Shown here piece by piece: positions 36,485 to 46,287 of a stretch of 64,000 nt of DNA. Positions within the stretch are counted from its first letter, which is position 1; each line of letters starts with the position of its first letter. The notes under the pieces were generated by a model, which did no database searches, was not told where the DNA came from, and was given only the letters and a program-made list of their open reading frames with translations. Location: positions 100,601-164,600 of the forward strand of contig CALHLE010000009.1 of assembly GCA_938034415.1 (NCBI GenBank), in the 5' to 3' direction. The stretch is from an uncultured Anaerolineae bacterium (lineage in GTDB: Bacteria; Chloroflexota; Anaerolineae; J036; Brachytrichaceae). A program made the translations under genes and the position numbers.

Positions 36485-37540
36485 CTAGCCGAATTTGTTT
36501 TGGGGGTCGAGTGCGCGCGCGACGCGCTCGGCGAAGGCGTTGCTGACGCGGCGGCCGATGCGCGGGTCGCCGGGCGCGTTCAGCAAGACCAAGCCGGCCA
36601 GATCGAGCGACCTGAGCGTCGCGTCGAGTTCATCGAGCGCCGAGGTCGCGATCCAGGCCACGTTGCCGCCCACGCTGTAGCGGCGGCGCGCCGATGAGAC
36701 GCGCGCATCCAGCGCGGGGATGCGGCCGGGCGTCAGCGGCACCTTGACGACCGGCATACCGTCGGCGACCCAGGCGAACTCGCGTGCGTCGCGCCAGAGC
36801 TGCGCTTCAACATCGCCGGTGACGATGTCGCCGCCGCCGCACAGCGACCGCACGCGGTCCATGCGCTGCGGCAGGCCGGCGGCCAGCCCGCCCACCCGGA
36901 TGAGGATCGCCACTTGGCTGGCTGCGCCGATGACCAGGTCAATTGCGTTGAGGTCGTAGGGGCAATTGGTCAGCTTGGGCAGCAGCGCCAGTGCGGCATC
37001 GAGCGAAGCGCCATCCACGCGCAGCGTCGCGTAGGCCTCCGGCTTGGGGAAGACCTTGAACGTCAGCTCCACCAGCGCGCCGAGCCGACCCAGGCTGCCA
37101 ACCATGAGCTTGGGGTAGTCGAAGCCGGCGGCGTTCTTCACTACCTTGCCGCCGCCTTGGATCAAGTTGCCGTTGCCGTCAATAAAGCGCGCGCCGATGA
37201 TGAAGTCGCGCGCGCCGCCGTAGCGATACCGCTCTGGCCCGCATGCGTTCGCGGCGATGGTGCCGCCCAGCGTCGCACCGCGTTCAGCGAGCAGCGGGTC
37301 GAACGGCAGGTACTGCCCATGCTCGGCCAGCAGGCTTTGCACTTCGGCCACCGGCGTGCCGGCCCAGGCCGTGATGACGAATTCGGTCGGCTGGTAGTCC
37401 ACCACGCCGGCCAGCCGTCGCATGTCGAGCGTCGCGCAGTTGTTGGCCGGCGCGCGCATCTTCGTCGTCGCGCCGCGCGGACGCACGCGGGCGCTCGATG
37501 CAACTGTCGCTTGGAGTTCGCCGATGAGATCAGCAGACAT
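36485..37540 (-). CDS. glcE: Glycolate oxidase FAD-binding subunit GlcE
   Basis: A 351-residue FAD-binding type 4 (PCMH) protein: [33 protein letters not shown] and [20 protein letters not shown] match the PCMH flavin-binding fold of GlcE, and it is shorter than GlcD as usual. With GlcD and GlcF it oxidises glycolate to glyoxylate. It is separated from glcD by a CAP-domain gene, which is an unusual insertion into this operon. Confidence 0.92.
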   Translation of the reverse strand: MSADLIGELQATVASSARVRPRGATTKMRAPANNCATLDMRRLAGVVDYQPTEFVITAWAGTPVAEVQSLLAEHGQYLPFDPLLAERGATLGGTIAANACGPERYRYGGARDFIIGARFIDGNGNLIQGGGKVVKNAAGFDYPKLMVGSLGRLGALVELTFKVFPKPEAYATLRVDGASLDAALALLPKLTNCPYDLNAIDLVIGAASQVAILIRVGGLAAGLPQRMDRVRSLCGGGDIVTGDVEAQLWRDAREFAWVADGMPVVKVPLTPGRIPALDARVSSARRRYSVGGNVAWIATSALDELDATLRSLDLAGLVLLNAPGDPRIGRRVSNAFAERVARALDPQNKFG

Positions 37541-37551
37541 GGGATGTGGCG

Positions 37552-38217
37552 CTATCGCGGCGCGGCGTAATCAACGACGAACACGTAATGGCCGGATGCC
37601 GGATGACGGGCGATGCCGACGCCAATCTCGCGATACTCTGGGGAGAGGATGGCTTGGCGCTGTTGCTCGTCGTTCAGCCAGCTCACGAAGGCATCTTGCC
37701 AACGGGCGAAGAGTCCCCAGTTCTCCGCGCTGGCGACAAAAGCGTAGCCGATGGCGCGCATGCGCTCGGCCGGCGTCGAGCCATCCGGCCCGAAGCGCGC
37801 CGCATCGCCCAGTGTGTTCAGTGCCTCCAGCGGAAGTTTGGCCAGGTATTCGGCTTGCTGCTGCGCGGTTTGCTCCAGCGCCGATGCGATGGCGTAGAGC
37901 GGCAGGCCGTAGCCGCGCCGCACTTGGTTGTGCAGCCGGAGCAGCGCCTGTCGAACGCCGATGGCGTCGTCGGCGGCCGGCGCCGGCGCTTGCGTCGGCG
38001 TGGCCGTCGGTGAGGGTCTCGGCGTCGGCGACGGTCGCGGCGTTGGCGTTGCGGTTGCCGTCGGTGCAAGGGTAGGTGCGACGACGGGCGGCGCGAGGGT
38101 GGGCGCCGGTGCCGGACTGGTGGGCGCGGGCGCCGGCTGGCGCGGCATCCATGCCTGGCATCCGGCCATGAAAAGAGCGACCAAGGGTGCGATGGGAGTG
38201 AACCGAAGTGCGCGCAT
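37552..38217 (-). CDS. CAP/SCP-domain lipoprotein
   Basis: A lipoprotein signal with lipobox (FMAGC) and a long Pro/Thr spacer (TATATPTPRPSPTPR and more) precede a CAP (SCP/PR-1) domain: LLRLHNQVRRGYGLPLY, ASALEQTAQQQAEYLA, AENWGLF, WLNDEQQRQAIL and EIGVGIA. The usual SGHRxN His is replaced (NDEQQRQAI). Such domains are secreted and of diverse function. It sits 11 bases upstream of glcE and 35 bases downstream of glcD. AAGGAAGG precedes its ATG. Why it lies in a glycolate operon is unclear. Confidence 0.85.
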   Translation of the reverse strand: MRALRFTPIAPLVALFMAGCQAWMPRQPAPAPTSPAPAPTLAPPVVAPTLAPTATATPTPRPSPTPRPSPTATPTQAPAPAADDAIGVRQALLRLHNQVRRGYGLPLYAIASALEQTAQQQAEYLAKLPLEALNTLGDAARFGPDGSTPAERMRAIGYAFVASAENWGLFARWQDAFVSWLNDEQQRQAILSPEYREIGVGIARHPASGHYVFVVDYAAPR

Positions 38218-38252
38218 GGCTTACCTTCCTTAAATAGCTATGTCCGTGCAAG

Positions 38253-39701
38253 CTACTCCCGCGAGATCACGCCGGCTTGCTCTAGTGGATGCGCCCCGAC
38301 CCGATGTAGGGAAGGTGCCTCACCTTCGGGGAAGACTTTGCCGCGGTTGGCCAGCTCCAGCGGGTCTATCGCCTTGCGCAGCGCCCACATCGCATCCATG
38401 TCGGTTGCGCTGAATTGACGCGGCATGTATTGGCGCTTCTCCATCCCGACGCCGTGCTCGCCGGTGATCGAGCCGCCGAGCCGGATGCATAGGGCAATGA
38501 TCTCGCCGGCCAGCTCCTCGGCGCGGCGCAGCGCGCCGGGTTCGCGGCCGTCGAACATGATGAGGGGGTGTAGATTGCCGTCGCCGGCGTGAAACACGTT
38601 CGCCACGCGAATGCCCCACTTGGCGCTGAGTTTCTCGATTTCGGCCAGCGCCTCGCCTAACCGACGGCGCGGCACCACGCCGTCCTGCACGATGTAATCG
38701 GGGCTGAGCCGTCCCACGGCGCTGAACGCGCTCTTGCGCCCTTTCCAGATCTTCATGCGCTCCTCGTCGTCGCGCGCCACCTTGACCAGATAGGGCCGCG
38801 AGGCGTCAATCACTGCCTTAAGGCGCGCCCACTCCGCTTCGACCTGCGCGCGTTCGCCCTCCAGTTCGACGATGAGCAATGCGGCGGCGTCCAGCGGATA
38901 GCCGGGCTTCACCGCAGCCTCGGCAGCCTGGATCGAAAGGTTGTCCATGATCTCCAACGCGCCGGGCAGCAAGCCGGATGCGATCACGCTGGAGACGGCG
39001 TCGCCGGCGGCCTCCAGGCTGCGATACGCGGCCAGCAGCGTGCGATAGGTCTCCGGCTTCGGCAGCAGCCGGACGGTGATTTCCAACGCGATGCCAAACA
39101 GGCCCTCGCTGCCGCTGAATAAGCCGACGTAGTCCGCGTCCACGCTTTCCAGGCTGTCGCCGCCGAGTTCGGCCACCTCGCCGTCCGGCAGCACAACCTT
39201 CAGCCCGAGCACGTGGTTGCTGGTCATGCCGTATTTTAGGCAATGCGCGCCGCCGCTGTTGAAGGCGACGTTGCCGCCGATGGTGCAAACCGGCTGGCTG
39301 GACGGGTCGGGCGCATAGAGCAATCCGAAGGGGGCAGCGGCTTTGGTGATCTCAATGTTCACGACGCCCGGCTCGACCACGGCGATGCGCTGTTGAGGGT
39401 CGAGTTTGAGGATGCGGTTCAGCCGATTGAGCGCCAGGACGACGCCTTCCTTTACCGGCAACGCTCCGCCGCTTAGGCTGGTGCCGCTGCCGCGCGCGAC
39501 GAACGGCGCGCCGAATTCGTGGCAGGCTTTCACCGCCCGGATCACCTCTTCCTGCGTTTCGGGGATGACGACGACGAGTGGGCGCGCCCGGAAGGCAGTG
39601 AGTCCATCTGATTCGTAAGCGGCCAGCGCCGCCGGCGCGGTCAGCAGCCGACGCTCAGGGAATATCTTTTGCAGCGCGGAGAGGAAAGCGGCTTGGTTCA
39701 T
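38253..39701 (-). CDS. glcD: Glycolate oxidase FAD-linked subunit GlcD
   Basis: A 482-residue FAD-linked oxidase: the PCMH flavin loop ([33 protein letters not shown]) and C-terminal cap motifs ([28 protein letters not shown]) are intact. It oxidises glycolate or a related 2-hydroxy acid. The ATG overlaps the stop of the upstream hydrolase (ATGA). Beyond the normal end (GKVFP) there is a tail of about 24 residues encoded by a stretch containing a small GTAG-led palindrome. Confidence 0.94.
   Translation of the reverse strand: MNQAAFLSALQKIFPERRLLTAPAALAAYESDGLTAFRARPLVVVIPETQEEVIRAVKACHEFGAPFVARGSGTSLSGGALPVKEGVVLALNRLNRILKLDPQQRIAVVEPGVVNIEITKAAAPFGLLYAPDPSSQPVCTIGGNVAFNSGGAHCLKYGMTSNHVLGLKVVLPDGEVAELGGDSLESVDADYVGLFSGSEGLFGIALEITVRLLPKPETYRTLLAAYRSLEAAGDAVSSVIASGLLPGALEIMDNLSIQAAEAAVKPGYPLDAAALLIVELEGERAQVEAEWARLKAVIDASRPYLVKVARDDEERMKIWKGRKSAFSAVGRLSPDYIVQDGVVPRRRLGEALAEIEKLSAKWGIRVANVFHAGDGNLHPLIMFDGREPGALRRAEELAGEIIALCIRLGGSITGEHGVGMEKRQYMPRQFSATDMDAMWALRKAIDPLELANRGKVFPEGEAPSLHRVGAHPLEQAGVISRE
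38306..38327. repeat. REP-like palindrome inside the glcD 3' end
   Basis: GTAGG followed by GAAGGTG-CCT-CACCTTC, 7-bp perfect arms. It is a divergent relative of the other palindromes and is translated as part of the extended GlcD C-terminus. Confidence 0.4.
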
Positions 39702-40501
39702 CGGAGGAAGGCATACATGGCTTCGTTGAAGGCATCGGGCTGTTCAAGCGGGGTGAGGTGGCCGGCGTGGGGAATCACGACGAGCTTCGCGCCGTCTACC
39801 TCGCGCGCGATCAACTCGGCGTCGCTGGGGGGCGAGATGACATCTTTCTCGCCGACGACGGCGAGCGTCTTTACCTGCACGCGGCGCAACCAGTCGGTCA
39901 TATCCTTGCGCGCAGCCAGCGCCTCGAGCGTGGCGACGATGGTGTCGGGGTGAGTGCGCTCGATCATGTGGCGCACTTCGTTGCCGCAGCGTTCAATGTT
40001 CTCCGGCGCGAGCAGCCGGGGCAGCATCTCATCGGCGTAGGGGCGCGTGCCTTGCGCCTTGACCAATTCGGCCTGTCGCTTGCGGTTGGCTTTCGTCTCC
40101 GGCGTATCGCCGGCGGCGCGCGTGTTCGAGAGGATCAACCGTCGCACAAGTTTGCGGGTGGCCAGCCGGCGCCAAATGGCCAGCGCGATGTAGCCGCCCA
40201 TGGACAAGCCGACGAAGTCGGCGCTCTTGATGTGCAGGTGGTCGAGCAGGGCGACGACGTCGGCGGCGAAGGTGTCCACGGTGAGCGGCGTTGGCTCGGC
40301 CGGCTTTTTTAACTCGCTCGACGCGCCGAAACCGCGCAAATCGGGCGCGATGCATCGGTAGCTGGTTGAAAAGTAGTCGAGCTGGTGCCGCCAGATGCTG
40401 TGGTCAAGCGGGAAGCCGTGCAGGAAGACAATCACGCCGGTGGGATCGCTGCTGCTGCGATCCTCGTAGAACATGCGAAGGCCGTTGAGTTCCGCGTACA
40501 T
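39698..40501 (-). CDS. Alpha/beta hydrolase
   Basis: A 267-residue alpha/beta hydrolase: oxyanion region [25 protein letters not shown], nucleophile elbow GLSMGG, and the C-terminal [11 protein letters not shown] and [13 protein letters not shown] segments carrying the Asp and His. It resembles 3-oxoadipate enol-lactonase-type enzymes. Its stop overlaps the glcD start by 4 bases, so it is the first gene of the glycolate oxidase operon and may release the 2-hydroxy acid from an ester or lactone; that link is inference. Confidence 0.88.
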   Translation of the reverse strand: MYAELNGLRMFYEDRSSSDPTGVIVFLHGFPLDHSIWRHQLDYFSTSYRCIAPDLRGFGASSELKKPAEPTPLTVDTFAADVVALLDHLHIKSADFVGLSMGGYIALAIWRRLATRKLVRRLILSNTRAAGDTPETKANRKRQAELVKAQGTRPYADEMLPRLLAPENIERCGNEVRHMIERTHPDTIVATLEALAARKDMTDWLRRVQVKTLAVVGEKDVISPPSDAELIAREVDGAKLVVIPHAGHLTPLEQPDAFNEAMYAFLR

Positions 40502-40578
40502 TTTAGAATCGCCCTACGATCCGTCCGACAGCGCCGGGCGCGCTCACGCGGGCGCTTGTCGGTCAGTTCGCTCATCGT

Positions 40579-41004
40579 ATGGTGTCATTGCGTCCGGCGA
40601 CCAAAGCAGACCAGAGCGCGATTCGGCGCATGGTCTTCGCGGCGCGCCTCGATCCAACCTCGCTGGACTGGAGGAATTTTATCGTCGCTGTTGATGATGC
40701 GAAAGTCGTCGGCATCGCGCAGGTCAAGCCGTATGCCGATTGCCGCGAGCTGGGCAGCCTGGTGGTCGCGCCGGCCTATCGCAAGCGGGGAATTGGCGGG
40801 CGGTTGATCGAAGCGCTGCTGCAGCGTGAGCGCGGCGAAGTCTATCTGTTGTGTGCCTCGACCCTGGCGCCATATTACGCCCAATTCGGCTTCGTGGTCA
40901 TTGATGGTCGCCAGGCGCCAGCAACGCTGCGCCGCAAGCTGCGTTTTGCTGCGCTCTTCCGTTTGGTCGGCGCGCGCGTGGTAGCCATGAAGCGCGCGGC
41001 GTGA
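40579..41004 (+). CDS. GNAT family N-acetyltransferase, short
   Basis: A 141-residue single-domain GNAT: RPATKADQSAIRRMV at the start, then ELGSLVVAPAYRKRGIGGRLIEALL as the acetyl-CoA motif, and LAPYYAQFGFVVI as the final element. This layout resembles ArgA/YafP-type small acetyltransferases. It is encoded alone between two minus-strand genes, divergent from the hydrolase. The substrate is unknown. Confidence 0.85.
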   Translation: MVSLRPATKADQSAIRRMVFAARLDPTSLDWRNFIVAVDDAKVVGIAQVKPYADCRELGSLVVAPAYRKRGIGGRLIEALLQRERGEVYLLCASTLAPYYAQFGFVVIDGRQAPATLRRKLRFAALFRLVGARVVAMKRAA

Positions 41005-41005
41005 T

Positions 41006-42037
41006 TTAATGCGCCCGCCGCAGCAGGCTGTGCGCTAATTCGCGCAGCGCGCGGCTGGCCGTGTTGTCCAGCCCGGTCTTGTCGAGTGCAGCCAGCGCGT
41101 GGGCGTAGGCTTCTTCGGCGGCCTGTTCGGCATGTGCCCTGCCGCCGGCGGCCTCGATCATCTCGCGTATCGGTTGCACGGCGTCGCTGCTCAGCGCGCC
41201 GGCCTCGAGGTAGCCCTGGCGAATGCGCGCGTCGCGTTCGGCGGCGTAGAGCACCGGCAAGGTCTTTTTGCCATGCGTCAGGTCGCTGTCGTGCTTGCCG
41301 GTGATGGCCGGATCGCCCCAGATGCCCAACACGTCGTCTTGCAACTGAAACGAAATGCCCAGCCAATGCCCGAAGTCGGCGAATGCTTGCGCGGTCGCGT
41401 CGTCTGCGCCGCCGAGCAGCGCGCCGATCTCGCAAGCGTTCGAGGTCAGCGCGGCCGTCTTGCCCTCGATCATGCGCAGATACTCATCGGCGGTCACGTC
41501 GCTGCGCGACTCGAAACTCAGGTCGAGGTGTTGGCCGATGGTCAGCCGGATGCACATCTGGTCGAAGGCGCGCATGGCGCGCACCACGCGCTCGGCCGAT
41601 GCGCCGCACTCCGCCGCGCGCAACAGTGCGAGGTGGGCGAATGCGAACATCGCGTCGCCGGCGTTGATCGCTTGCGCCTCGCCCCACAACTTCCACAGAG
41701 TGGGGCGACCCCGCCGCAGCTCATCGCGGTCTTCGATGTCGTCGTGGATGAGCGAGAAGTTGTGCAAGAGTTCGATCCCCGCTGCGGCCGGGATGGCGTG
41801 GCGGGGATCGCCGCCGCATGCCTCGCAACACAGCAGCGTGAGCATGGGGCGGATGCGCTTGCCCCCCGGCGCGGATGTTGGCTCGCCGGTGCTATCGGCG
41901 AAGCCGAGATGGTAATTCAACATCACGTTGAACAGTCGCGGTTGAGCCGGCGCGTTGATCACGGCGCGCATCTCCGCTTCGATGAGGGGCACGTAGCGCT
42001 GGAAAGCCGCGCTGAGGGTGTTCGCGACACTATACAT
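41006..42037 (-). CDS. Polyprenyl (geranylgeranyl-type) diphosphate synthase
   Basis: A 343-residue trans-prenyltransferase: first aspartate-rich motif SLIHDDIEDRDELRRGRPT, second LQDDVLGIWGD, plus GGKRIRPMLTLL. It condenses isopentenyl diphosphate onto allylic diphosphates to make C20 or longer chains for carotenoids, quinones or lipids. A TAAAGT-like box lies 9 bases before the ATG. The gene's stop is one base from the convergent GNAT. Chain length cannot be read with certainty. Confidence 0.92.
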   Translation of the reverse strand: MYSVANTLSAAFQRYVPLIEAEMRAVINAPAQPRLFNVMLNYHLGFADSTGEPTSAPGGKRIRPMLTLLCCEACGGDPRHAIPAAAGIELLHNFSLIHDDIEDRDELRRGRPTLWKLWGEAQAINAGDAMFAFAHLALLRAAECGASAERVVRAMRAFDQMCIRLTIGQHLDLSFESRSDVTADEYLRMIEGKTAALTSNACEIGALLGGADDATAQAFADFGHWLGISFQLQDDVLGIWGDPAITGKHDSDLTHGKKTLPVLYAAERDARIRQGYLEAGALSSDAVQPIREMIEAAGGRAHAEQAAEEAYAHALAALDKTGLDNTASRALRELAHSLLRRAH

Positions 42038-42113
42038 ACATGTGCAACTTTAACCCAATTTGTCCCGCCGACACAACCTAGCGCCGACTCATCCGGCGGC
42101 CATGCGACGATGC

Positions 42114-42119
42114 TACACT
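42114..42119 (+). promoter_or_regulatory. -10 box before class IV aminotransferase gene
   Basis: TGC-TACACT (extended -10 form) ends 11 bases before the ATG at 42131. Confidence 0.5.
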
Positions 42120-42130
42120 GCGCTGTCCGC

Positions 42131-42985
42131 ATGGTCACGACATTTCGACTTGACACAAACGCCCCAACCGACGACAGTCGCATCGCCCTAGTTGGCGAGC
42201 ATGCTTCGCTCCGCGAAGCGTCTGGCCAATTGCCCGACGGGGCCTACACCACCTTTCGCACCTATGAGGGCAGCCGCGTGCTGCGGTTGCGCCAGCACAT
42301 CCGGCGCCTGGAGGAGTCGGTTGCGCTGCTCGGCAGTCCGGCCAGGCTCGACGAGGCCGCGACGCGCCGAGCAGTGGCGCACGCCCTGCGCGCAACGGGC
42401 TATCCCGAATCGCGCTTCCGGCTGACCTTTGCGCCGCCGATGCTGTTTGTCAGCGTCGAGCCGTTCACACCTTACCCGTCGTCGCTCTACGAATCCGGCG
42501 TCTGGTGCGTGACCGTGTCGCTCCATCGCGACAATCCGCACGCCAAGAGCACGACGTTCATCGCCTCGGCTGCGGATGCCTATCGCGCGTTGCCCCCTGG
42601 CGCGCATGAGGGCCTGATGATCGGCGAAGATGGTGCCGTGCTGGAAGGGCTGAGCAGCAACTTCTTCGCGGTCATGCCCTCAGCCGCTGCGGCAGAGGCC
42701 GCATGCGTGCTCCGCACGGAAGAGGCGCGCGTCCTGGCCGGCGTGACGCGCGCGCTGGTGTTGGAGGTTGCCCGCGAGGTGCTGCCGGTCGTCACCGAGG
42801 CAGTGGCTTATGGCGACCTGCCGCAGGCGCGCGAGTGCTTCATCACCAGCGTCTCGCGCGAGATTTTGCCCGTGGTGAAGATCGATCAGCTCACCATCGG
42901 CGATGGCGCGCCTGGGCCGATTACCCGCACGTTGATGCAACGCTTCCGCGCGCTGGTAGAGCGCGAAGCCGAACCCCTGTTGTAA
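42131..42985 (+). CDS. Class IV aminotransferase (BCAT/aminodeoxychorismate lyase family)
   Basis: A 284-residue fold-type IV PLP enzyme: GAYTTFRTYEGSRVLRLRQHIRRL, the PLP-lysine region NPHAKSTTFIA, ADAYRALPPGAHEGLMIGEDGAVLEGLSSNFF and the C-terminal ECFITSVSREILPV. The family includes branched-chain aminotransferases, D-amino-acid aminotransferases and PabC. The ORF track extends to 41099 in a long antisense-overlapping frame; the ATG at 42131, after a TACACT box, is the credible start. The exact reaction is not resolved. Confidence 0.88.
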   Translation: MVTTFRLDTNAPTDDSRIALVGEHASLREASGQLPDGAYTTFRTYEGSRVLRLRQHIRRLEESVALLGSPARLDEAATRRAVAHALRATGYPESRFRLTFAPPMLFVSVEPFTPYPSSLYESGVWCVTVSLHRDNPHAKSTTFIASAADAYRALPPGAHEGLMIGEDGAVLEGLSSNFFAVMPSAAAAEAACVLRTEEARVLAGVTRALVLEVAREVLPVVTEAVAYGDLPQARECFITSVSREILPVVKIDQLTIGDGAPGPITRTLMQRFRALVEREAEPLL

Positions 42986-43070
42986 TCGGCCCTGCCCACT
43001 TCGCCGGCGGGGAGCGCATTGCGCCCGGCGATCTGAAGGGAGAGAGAGACCGGGCGCGCGAAGCGCCGGC

Positions 43071-44144
43071 TCAAGGCGTGGTTGAGCGGATCTCGGCGGC
43101 GTTGACGGTCGTCTGGCTGCTGAAGAAGCGCTCGCGCAGCTCGGCGATGCGCGCGCGAATCGGAACAACGACCTGTGATCCATCCGGCGTCGTCGCGAAC
43201 TCGGTGTAGCGCTGGTCGAGCACCTCGGACTTGATCTTGTCGCGCTCAAGGTTCCGCGCGAGCACGGCCAACTGCTGCATTTGGTCGAGCGTCATGTCGG
43301 TCTTGATTGAGGAACCGAGTTCGCGCAGCATGTCCGGCGCGCCGGCGATGAGCAGCGCCAGCGTTTGAGGATTTTTAAGCTTCTCGCGCACGGCCAGGAT
43401 GACCTGCTGTTGGCGGCGGGCGCGGTCGAAGTCGCCGTTGCGCGAGCGGCGCGTGCGCGCATACTTCAGCGCGGTGGCGCCGTCCATCGTCTGCAGCCCG
43501 GCCGGCAGCGAGAACACCTCCACGCCGTAATCTTCGGTTGGATATTCGGGGTCGTAGATCGGCTCGGGCACGTCAATCGTGATGCCGCCAATGCGGTCTA
43601 TGAAGCTTTCAAAAGCGGTGAAGTTGATGCGCGCCACGAAGTGAATGGGGATGCCCAGGAAGTTTTCGACCGTCTTGCGGGCCAGGGCGATGCCGCCGCC
43701 AGGGTAATCATAAGCGTCGCCCAGGAAGTTCGCCTGGTTGATGCGATAGTTGGGCTGATCGAAGTTGCCCGGAATCGGCACCCAGGTATCGCGGGGGATG
43801 GACAAGATGCCGGCTTCCATCGTCATCGGATCGAGCGTGAACACGATCATGGTGTCGGTGCGATAGGCGCGCTCGCTTTCGCCAGCGCGCTGGTCAATGC
43901 CCATCAGTAGGATGTTGACGCGCTCTCTGCCGTCCCAGGCCTTCGGCAGCACGATGACCTCATCTTGCGAACCGCTGGGCGTGGCGATGCTAACGGGCCG
44001 CGGTTGATTGAGGATCTCCGGCAGGATAGTGAGTTCGTTGGCGAAGTACTCGTAGGCGCTCCGGTAAGCGTAGATGCTCGCGCCGATCGCCGTTGCGATC
44101 AGGCCGAAGATAATGAATCCGATGACGAAAGGTCTGCGTAGCAT
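43071..44144 (-). CDS. LytR-CpsA-Psr (LCP) family protein
   Basis: A 357-residue membrane-anchored LCP protein: one N-terminal helix (about residues 7-28), then the domain with VNILLMGIDQR, YRTDTMIVFTLDP, GILSIPRDTWVPIPG, INQANFLGDAYDYPGGG, and ALKYARTRRSRNGDFDRARRQQQVI. These carry the Arg and Asp residues that bind polyprenyl-phosphate-linked glycans. LCP proteins attach wall polymers to peptidoglycan. A TATATT box is found 18 bases before the ATG. It is divergent from a PfkB kinase. Confidence 0.93.
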   Translation of the reverse strand: MLRRPFVIGFIIFGLIATAIGASIYAYRSAYEYFANELTILPEILNQPRPVSIATPSGSQDEVIVLPKAWDGRERVNILLMGIDQRAGESERAYRTDTMIVFTLDPMTMEAGILSIPRDTWVPIPGNFDQPNYRINQANFLGDAYDYPGGGIALARKTVENFLGIPIHFVARINFTAFESFIDRIGGITIDVPEPIYDPEYPTEDYGVEVFSLPAGLQTMDGATALKYARTRRSRNGDFDRARRQQQVILAVREKLKNPQTLALLIAGAPDMLRELGSSIKTDMTLDQMQQLAVLARNLERDKIKSEVLDQRYTEFATTPDGSQVVVPIRARIAELRERFFSSQTTVNAAEIRSTTP

Positions 44145-44225
44145 TGTTCGCTGGCCGGAGTCAATATACCATCCTCGACCCGGCCGGTCGTATACGATCC
44201 CCTTGCGCTAGGCCGGCGAATCCTC

Positions 44226-44231
44226 TACGAT
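44226..44231 (+). promoter_or_regulatory. -10 box of leaderless type before PfkB kinase gene
   Basis: TACGAT ends 8 bases before the ATG at 44240. It sets the start inside the longer ORF-track frame. Confidence 0.55.
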
Positions 44232-44239
44232 GCGCGCCT

Positions 44240-45232
44240 ATGTCCGAATTGCTGCGACCGAACTCGCCATTAGTTGTATGTTATGGCGATCTGGTGACCG
44301 ATTTAGTGGTGGCCGTCGAGCGCTTGCCGATAGAGCCTGAGCGCATGCAAAGCGTTCGCGCCATCAGTGTTGAGCCGGGCGGCGCCGGCAACTTCCTGAT
44401 CACCGCTGCGCGCTTGGGCGCACGGGCTGTCGCCCTCGGCGCGGTCGGCGAGGATGCCTACGGCCAGGCCGTGTATGACATGCTGCTGGCCGAAGGCGTG
44501 GATGTGAGCTACACACAACGCGGCGCCGGCAGCGTGAATGTGCTCGTGCTGGTGATCGTAGATGACGCCGGCCGACATGTCTTTCTCGTCCGCGACGGCG
44601 CAGGTGACCCGTTTGTGCTAGATGCGCGTTCGGTAGGGCTGATTCAAAGCGCCGATTTGTTTTTTATGCCAGGCTATGCGCTGCATGAGCGGCGCGTGGC
44701 CGGCTCTGCCGTTGAAGCGACGCGCCTAGCTGCCGAAGCCGGCGTGCCGGTGATGAACGACCTCGGCCCGATCGCCTCCGAAGCCAGCGCGCGCGAGGCG
44801 GCGCTGGAGATCGTCCGGCTGAGCGAAGTGAGCTTGCTGACCGCGGAAGAAGCGATGCGCTTCACCGGAGAACGCGCCGAAGCCGACGCAGCGCGGTGGA
44901 TGCTGGGGCGAGGGACGCGCCATGTCGTCATCAAGCGCGGCGGCGCGGGATGCGTCGTCTTCTCTGCAGACGGCGAACACGTCGTCCCGGGCATCCCCGT
45001 GACGGCGCGCGACACGACGGCTGCGGGTGATGCCTTTGCAGCCGGTTTTGCCGTGGCCTGGCTGAAGCATCGCGACGCGCGCAGAGCGGCGGAGTTTGCC
45101 AATTGCGTCGGCGCGGCGAAGGTGCAGAAGCTCGGCAGCGGCCGGCAGTGCCCGACTGCGGCAGAGGTCGCCGCAGTCTGCGACGGCATGGGATTATATT
45201 TCTCTCTTAACACTTGGATAAACTCCCCTTGA
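44240..45232 (+). CDS. PfkB family carbohydrate kinase
   Basis: A 330-residue ribokinase-like protein: YGDLVTDLVVAVERLP at the start, GGAGNFLITAARLGARAVALGAVGEDAYG as the substrate motif, VIKRGGAGCVVF, and the anion-hole motif TTAAGDAFAAGF with the catalytic Asp. The second Gly of the usual TTGAGD is Ala. It phosphorylates a sugar or nucleoside with ATP. The ATG at 44240 is supported by the TACGAT box. It is followed by a secreted fasciclin gene. Confidence 0.9.
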   Translation: MSELLRPNSPLVVCYGDLVTDLVVAVERLPIEPERMQSVRAISVEPGGAGNFLITAARLGARAVALGAVGEDAYGQAVYDMLLAEGVDVSYTQRGAGSVNVLVLVIVDDAGRHVFLVRDGAGDPFVLDARSVGLIQSADLFFMPGYALHERRVAGSAVEATRLAAEAGVPVMNDLGPIASEASAREAALEIVRLSEVSLLTAEEAMRFTGERAEADAARWMLGRGTRHVVIKRGGAGCVVFSADGEHVVPGIPVTARDTTAAGDAFAAGFAVAWLKHRDARRAAEFANCVGAAKVQKLGSGRQCPTAAEVAAVCDGMGLYFSLNTWINSP

Positions 45233-45291
45233 ACTAATCCCCTTATCGTTTGTGGCCGTAAAGCTGCAGGCAACAAAAGGAGGAAGTTAAG

Positions 45292-46131
45292 ATGAAGACC
45301 AACGTTCGCAAAGGTATTGTCGGTCTGGTGATGCTCGGTTTGATGGGCGCCAGCCTAACCCTAAACTCACCCGCGCAAGCCCAGACTCGGGTCGGCAAGA
45401 TTTATGGCGTAGCCTTTATTGACGCCAACGCCAATGGCAAGCGCGATCCGGGCGAGCGGACAACGCTTGGACGCTTCAAAGTGACGAACGGCGGCAACTT
45501 CTCGACGTGCGGCCACACGGGCAAAGACGACACTTACGGGGTTATCGTCACGCCCGGCACATACTACGTAATGCCGGTCGCCGGGCCTAATCAATACACC
45601 TCGGCGCCGGTGATCCGAGTCGAAGTGAAAGGGCCTGGCGCGGCGGTGGTTGCTGATTTGCCCTTGGTGCCGCAGGTCGGCGCGGCAGCCGAAAACTGCG
45701 GCGCATATGCGCCCAAGCGCACGGCGCGCGTGCCGTGGGGCATTCCCGAGACGGCAGTTGCGAATGGCTTGACCACGCTTGCGCAGGCGATTGATGCCGC
45801 TGACTTGTTCAACACGCTGAGCGGCCGTGGGCCGTTCACGGTGTTTGCGCCGGCCAATTCGGCTTTCGCTAAGTTCACCGAGGAAGAATTGGCTGCCATC
45901 CTGAAGGATAAGGCGCTGCTCACCTCGGTGTTGACATATCACGTTGTGCCGGGCAACTTGTCGGCTAACACGGTGGTGAATTCGACCGAGCTGACCACGG
46001 TGAACGGCAAGACGCTGAGGGTGAAGGTCAAAGGTGACGAGGTCTACATCAACAATGCGCGCTTGATCGCCACCGATGTGACTGCCGCCAATGGCATCGT
46101 CCACGTGATTGATACGGTGCTTCTTCCCTAG
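45292..46131 (+). CDS. Secreted SdrD-B-like plus fasciclin protein
   Basis: A signal peptide (ends about NSPAQAQT) is followed by an SdrD B-like domain (GVAFIDANANGKRDPGE, a calcium-binding-style loop) of about 120 residues, then a complete fasciclin (FAS1) domain of about 130 residues: LTTLAQAIDAADLFNTLSGRGPFTVFAPANSAFA, LTYHVVPGNLSANTVV and NGIVHVIDTVLLP. It is probably a surface adhesin or matrix protein. A strong ribosome site (AAAGGAGGAAG) precedes the ATG. The next operon begins about 160 bases later. Confidence 0.9.
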   Translation: MKTNVRKGIVGLVMLGLMGASLTLNSPAQAQTRVGKIYGVAFIDANANGKRDPGERTTLGRFKVTNGGNFSTCGHTGKDDTYGVIVTPGTYYVMPVAGPNQYTSAPVIRVEVKGPGAAVVADLPLVPQVGAAAENCGAYAPKRTARVPWGIPETAVANGLTTLAQAIDAADLFNTLSGRGPFTVFAPANSAFAKFTEEELAAILKDKALLTSVLTYHVVPGNLSANTVVNSTELTTVNGKTLRVKVKGDEVYINNARLIATDVTAANGIVHVIDTVLLP

Positions 46132-46287
46132 GCTTTGGGCAACCATTGGCGTATCTTGGGGGCAGGCTGCTCATGTCAGTCTGACCCTCTTAATCTGCGC
46201 TTATTCGCTATTCATTCCTTGCTCAGGGTGTGCACTTTATCGTTTCTAGCTGCCTGAGCAGATGCGCATGCGAGAGGAGCGTTTTCG

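Noticed and set aside
41099-42130. N-terminal extension of the class IV aminotransferase ORF
   Set aside because: It is antisense to the polyprenyl synthase; a TACACT box and ATG at 42131 give a normal-length aminotransferase.
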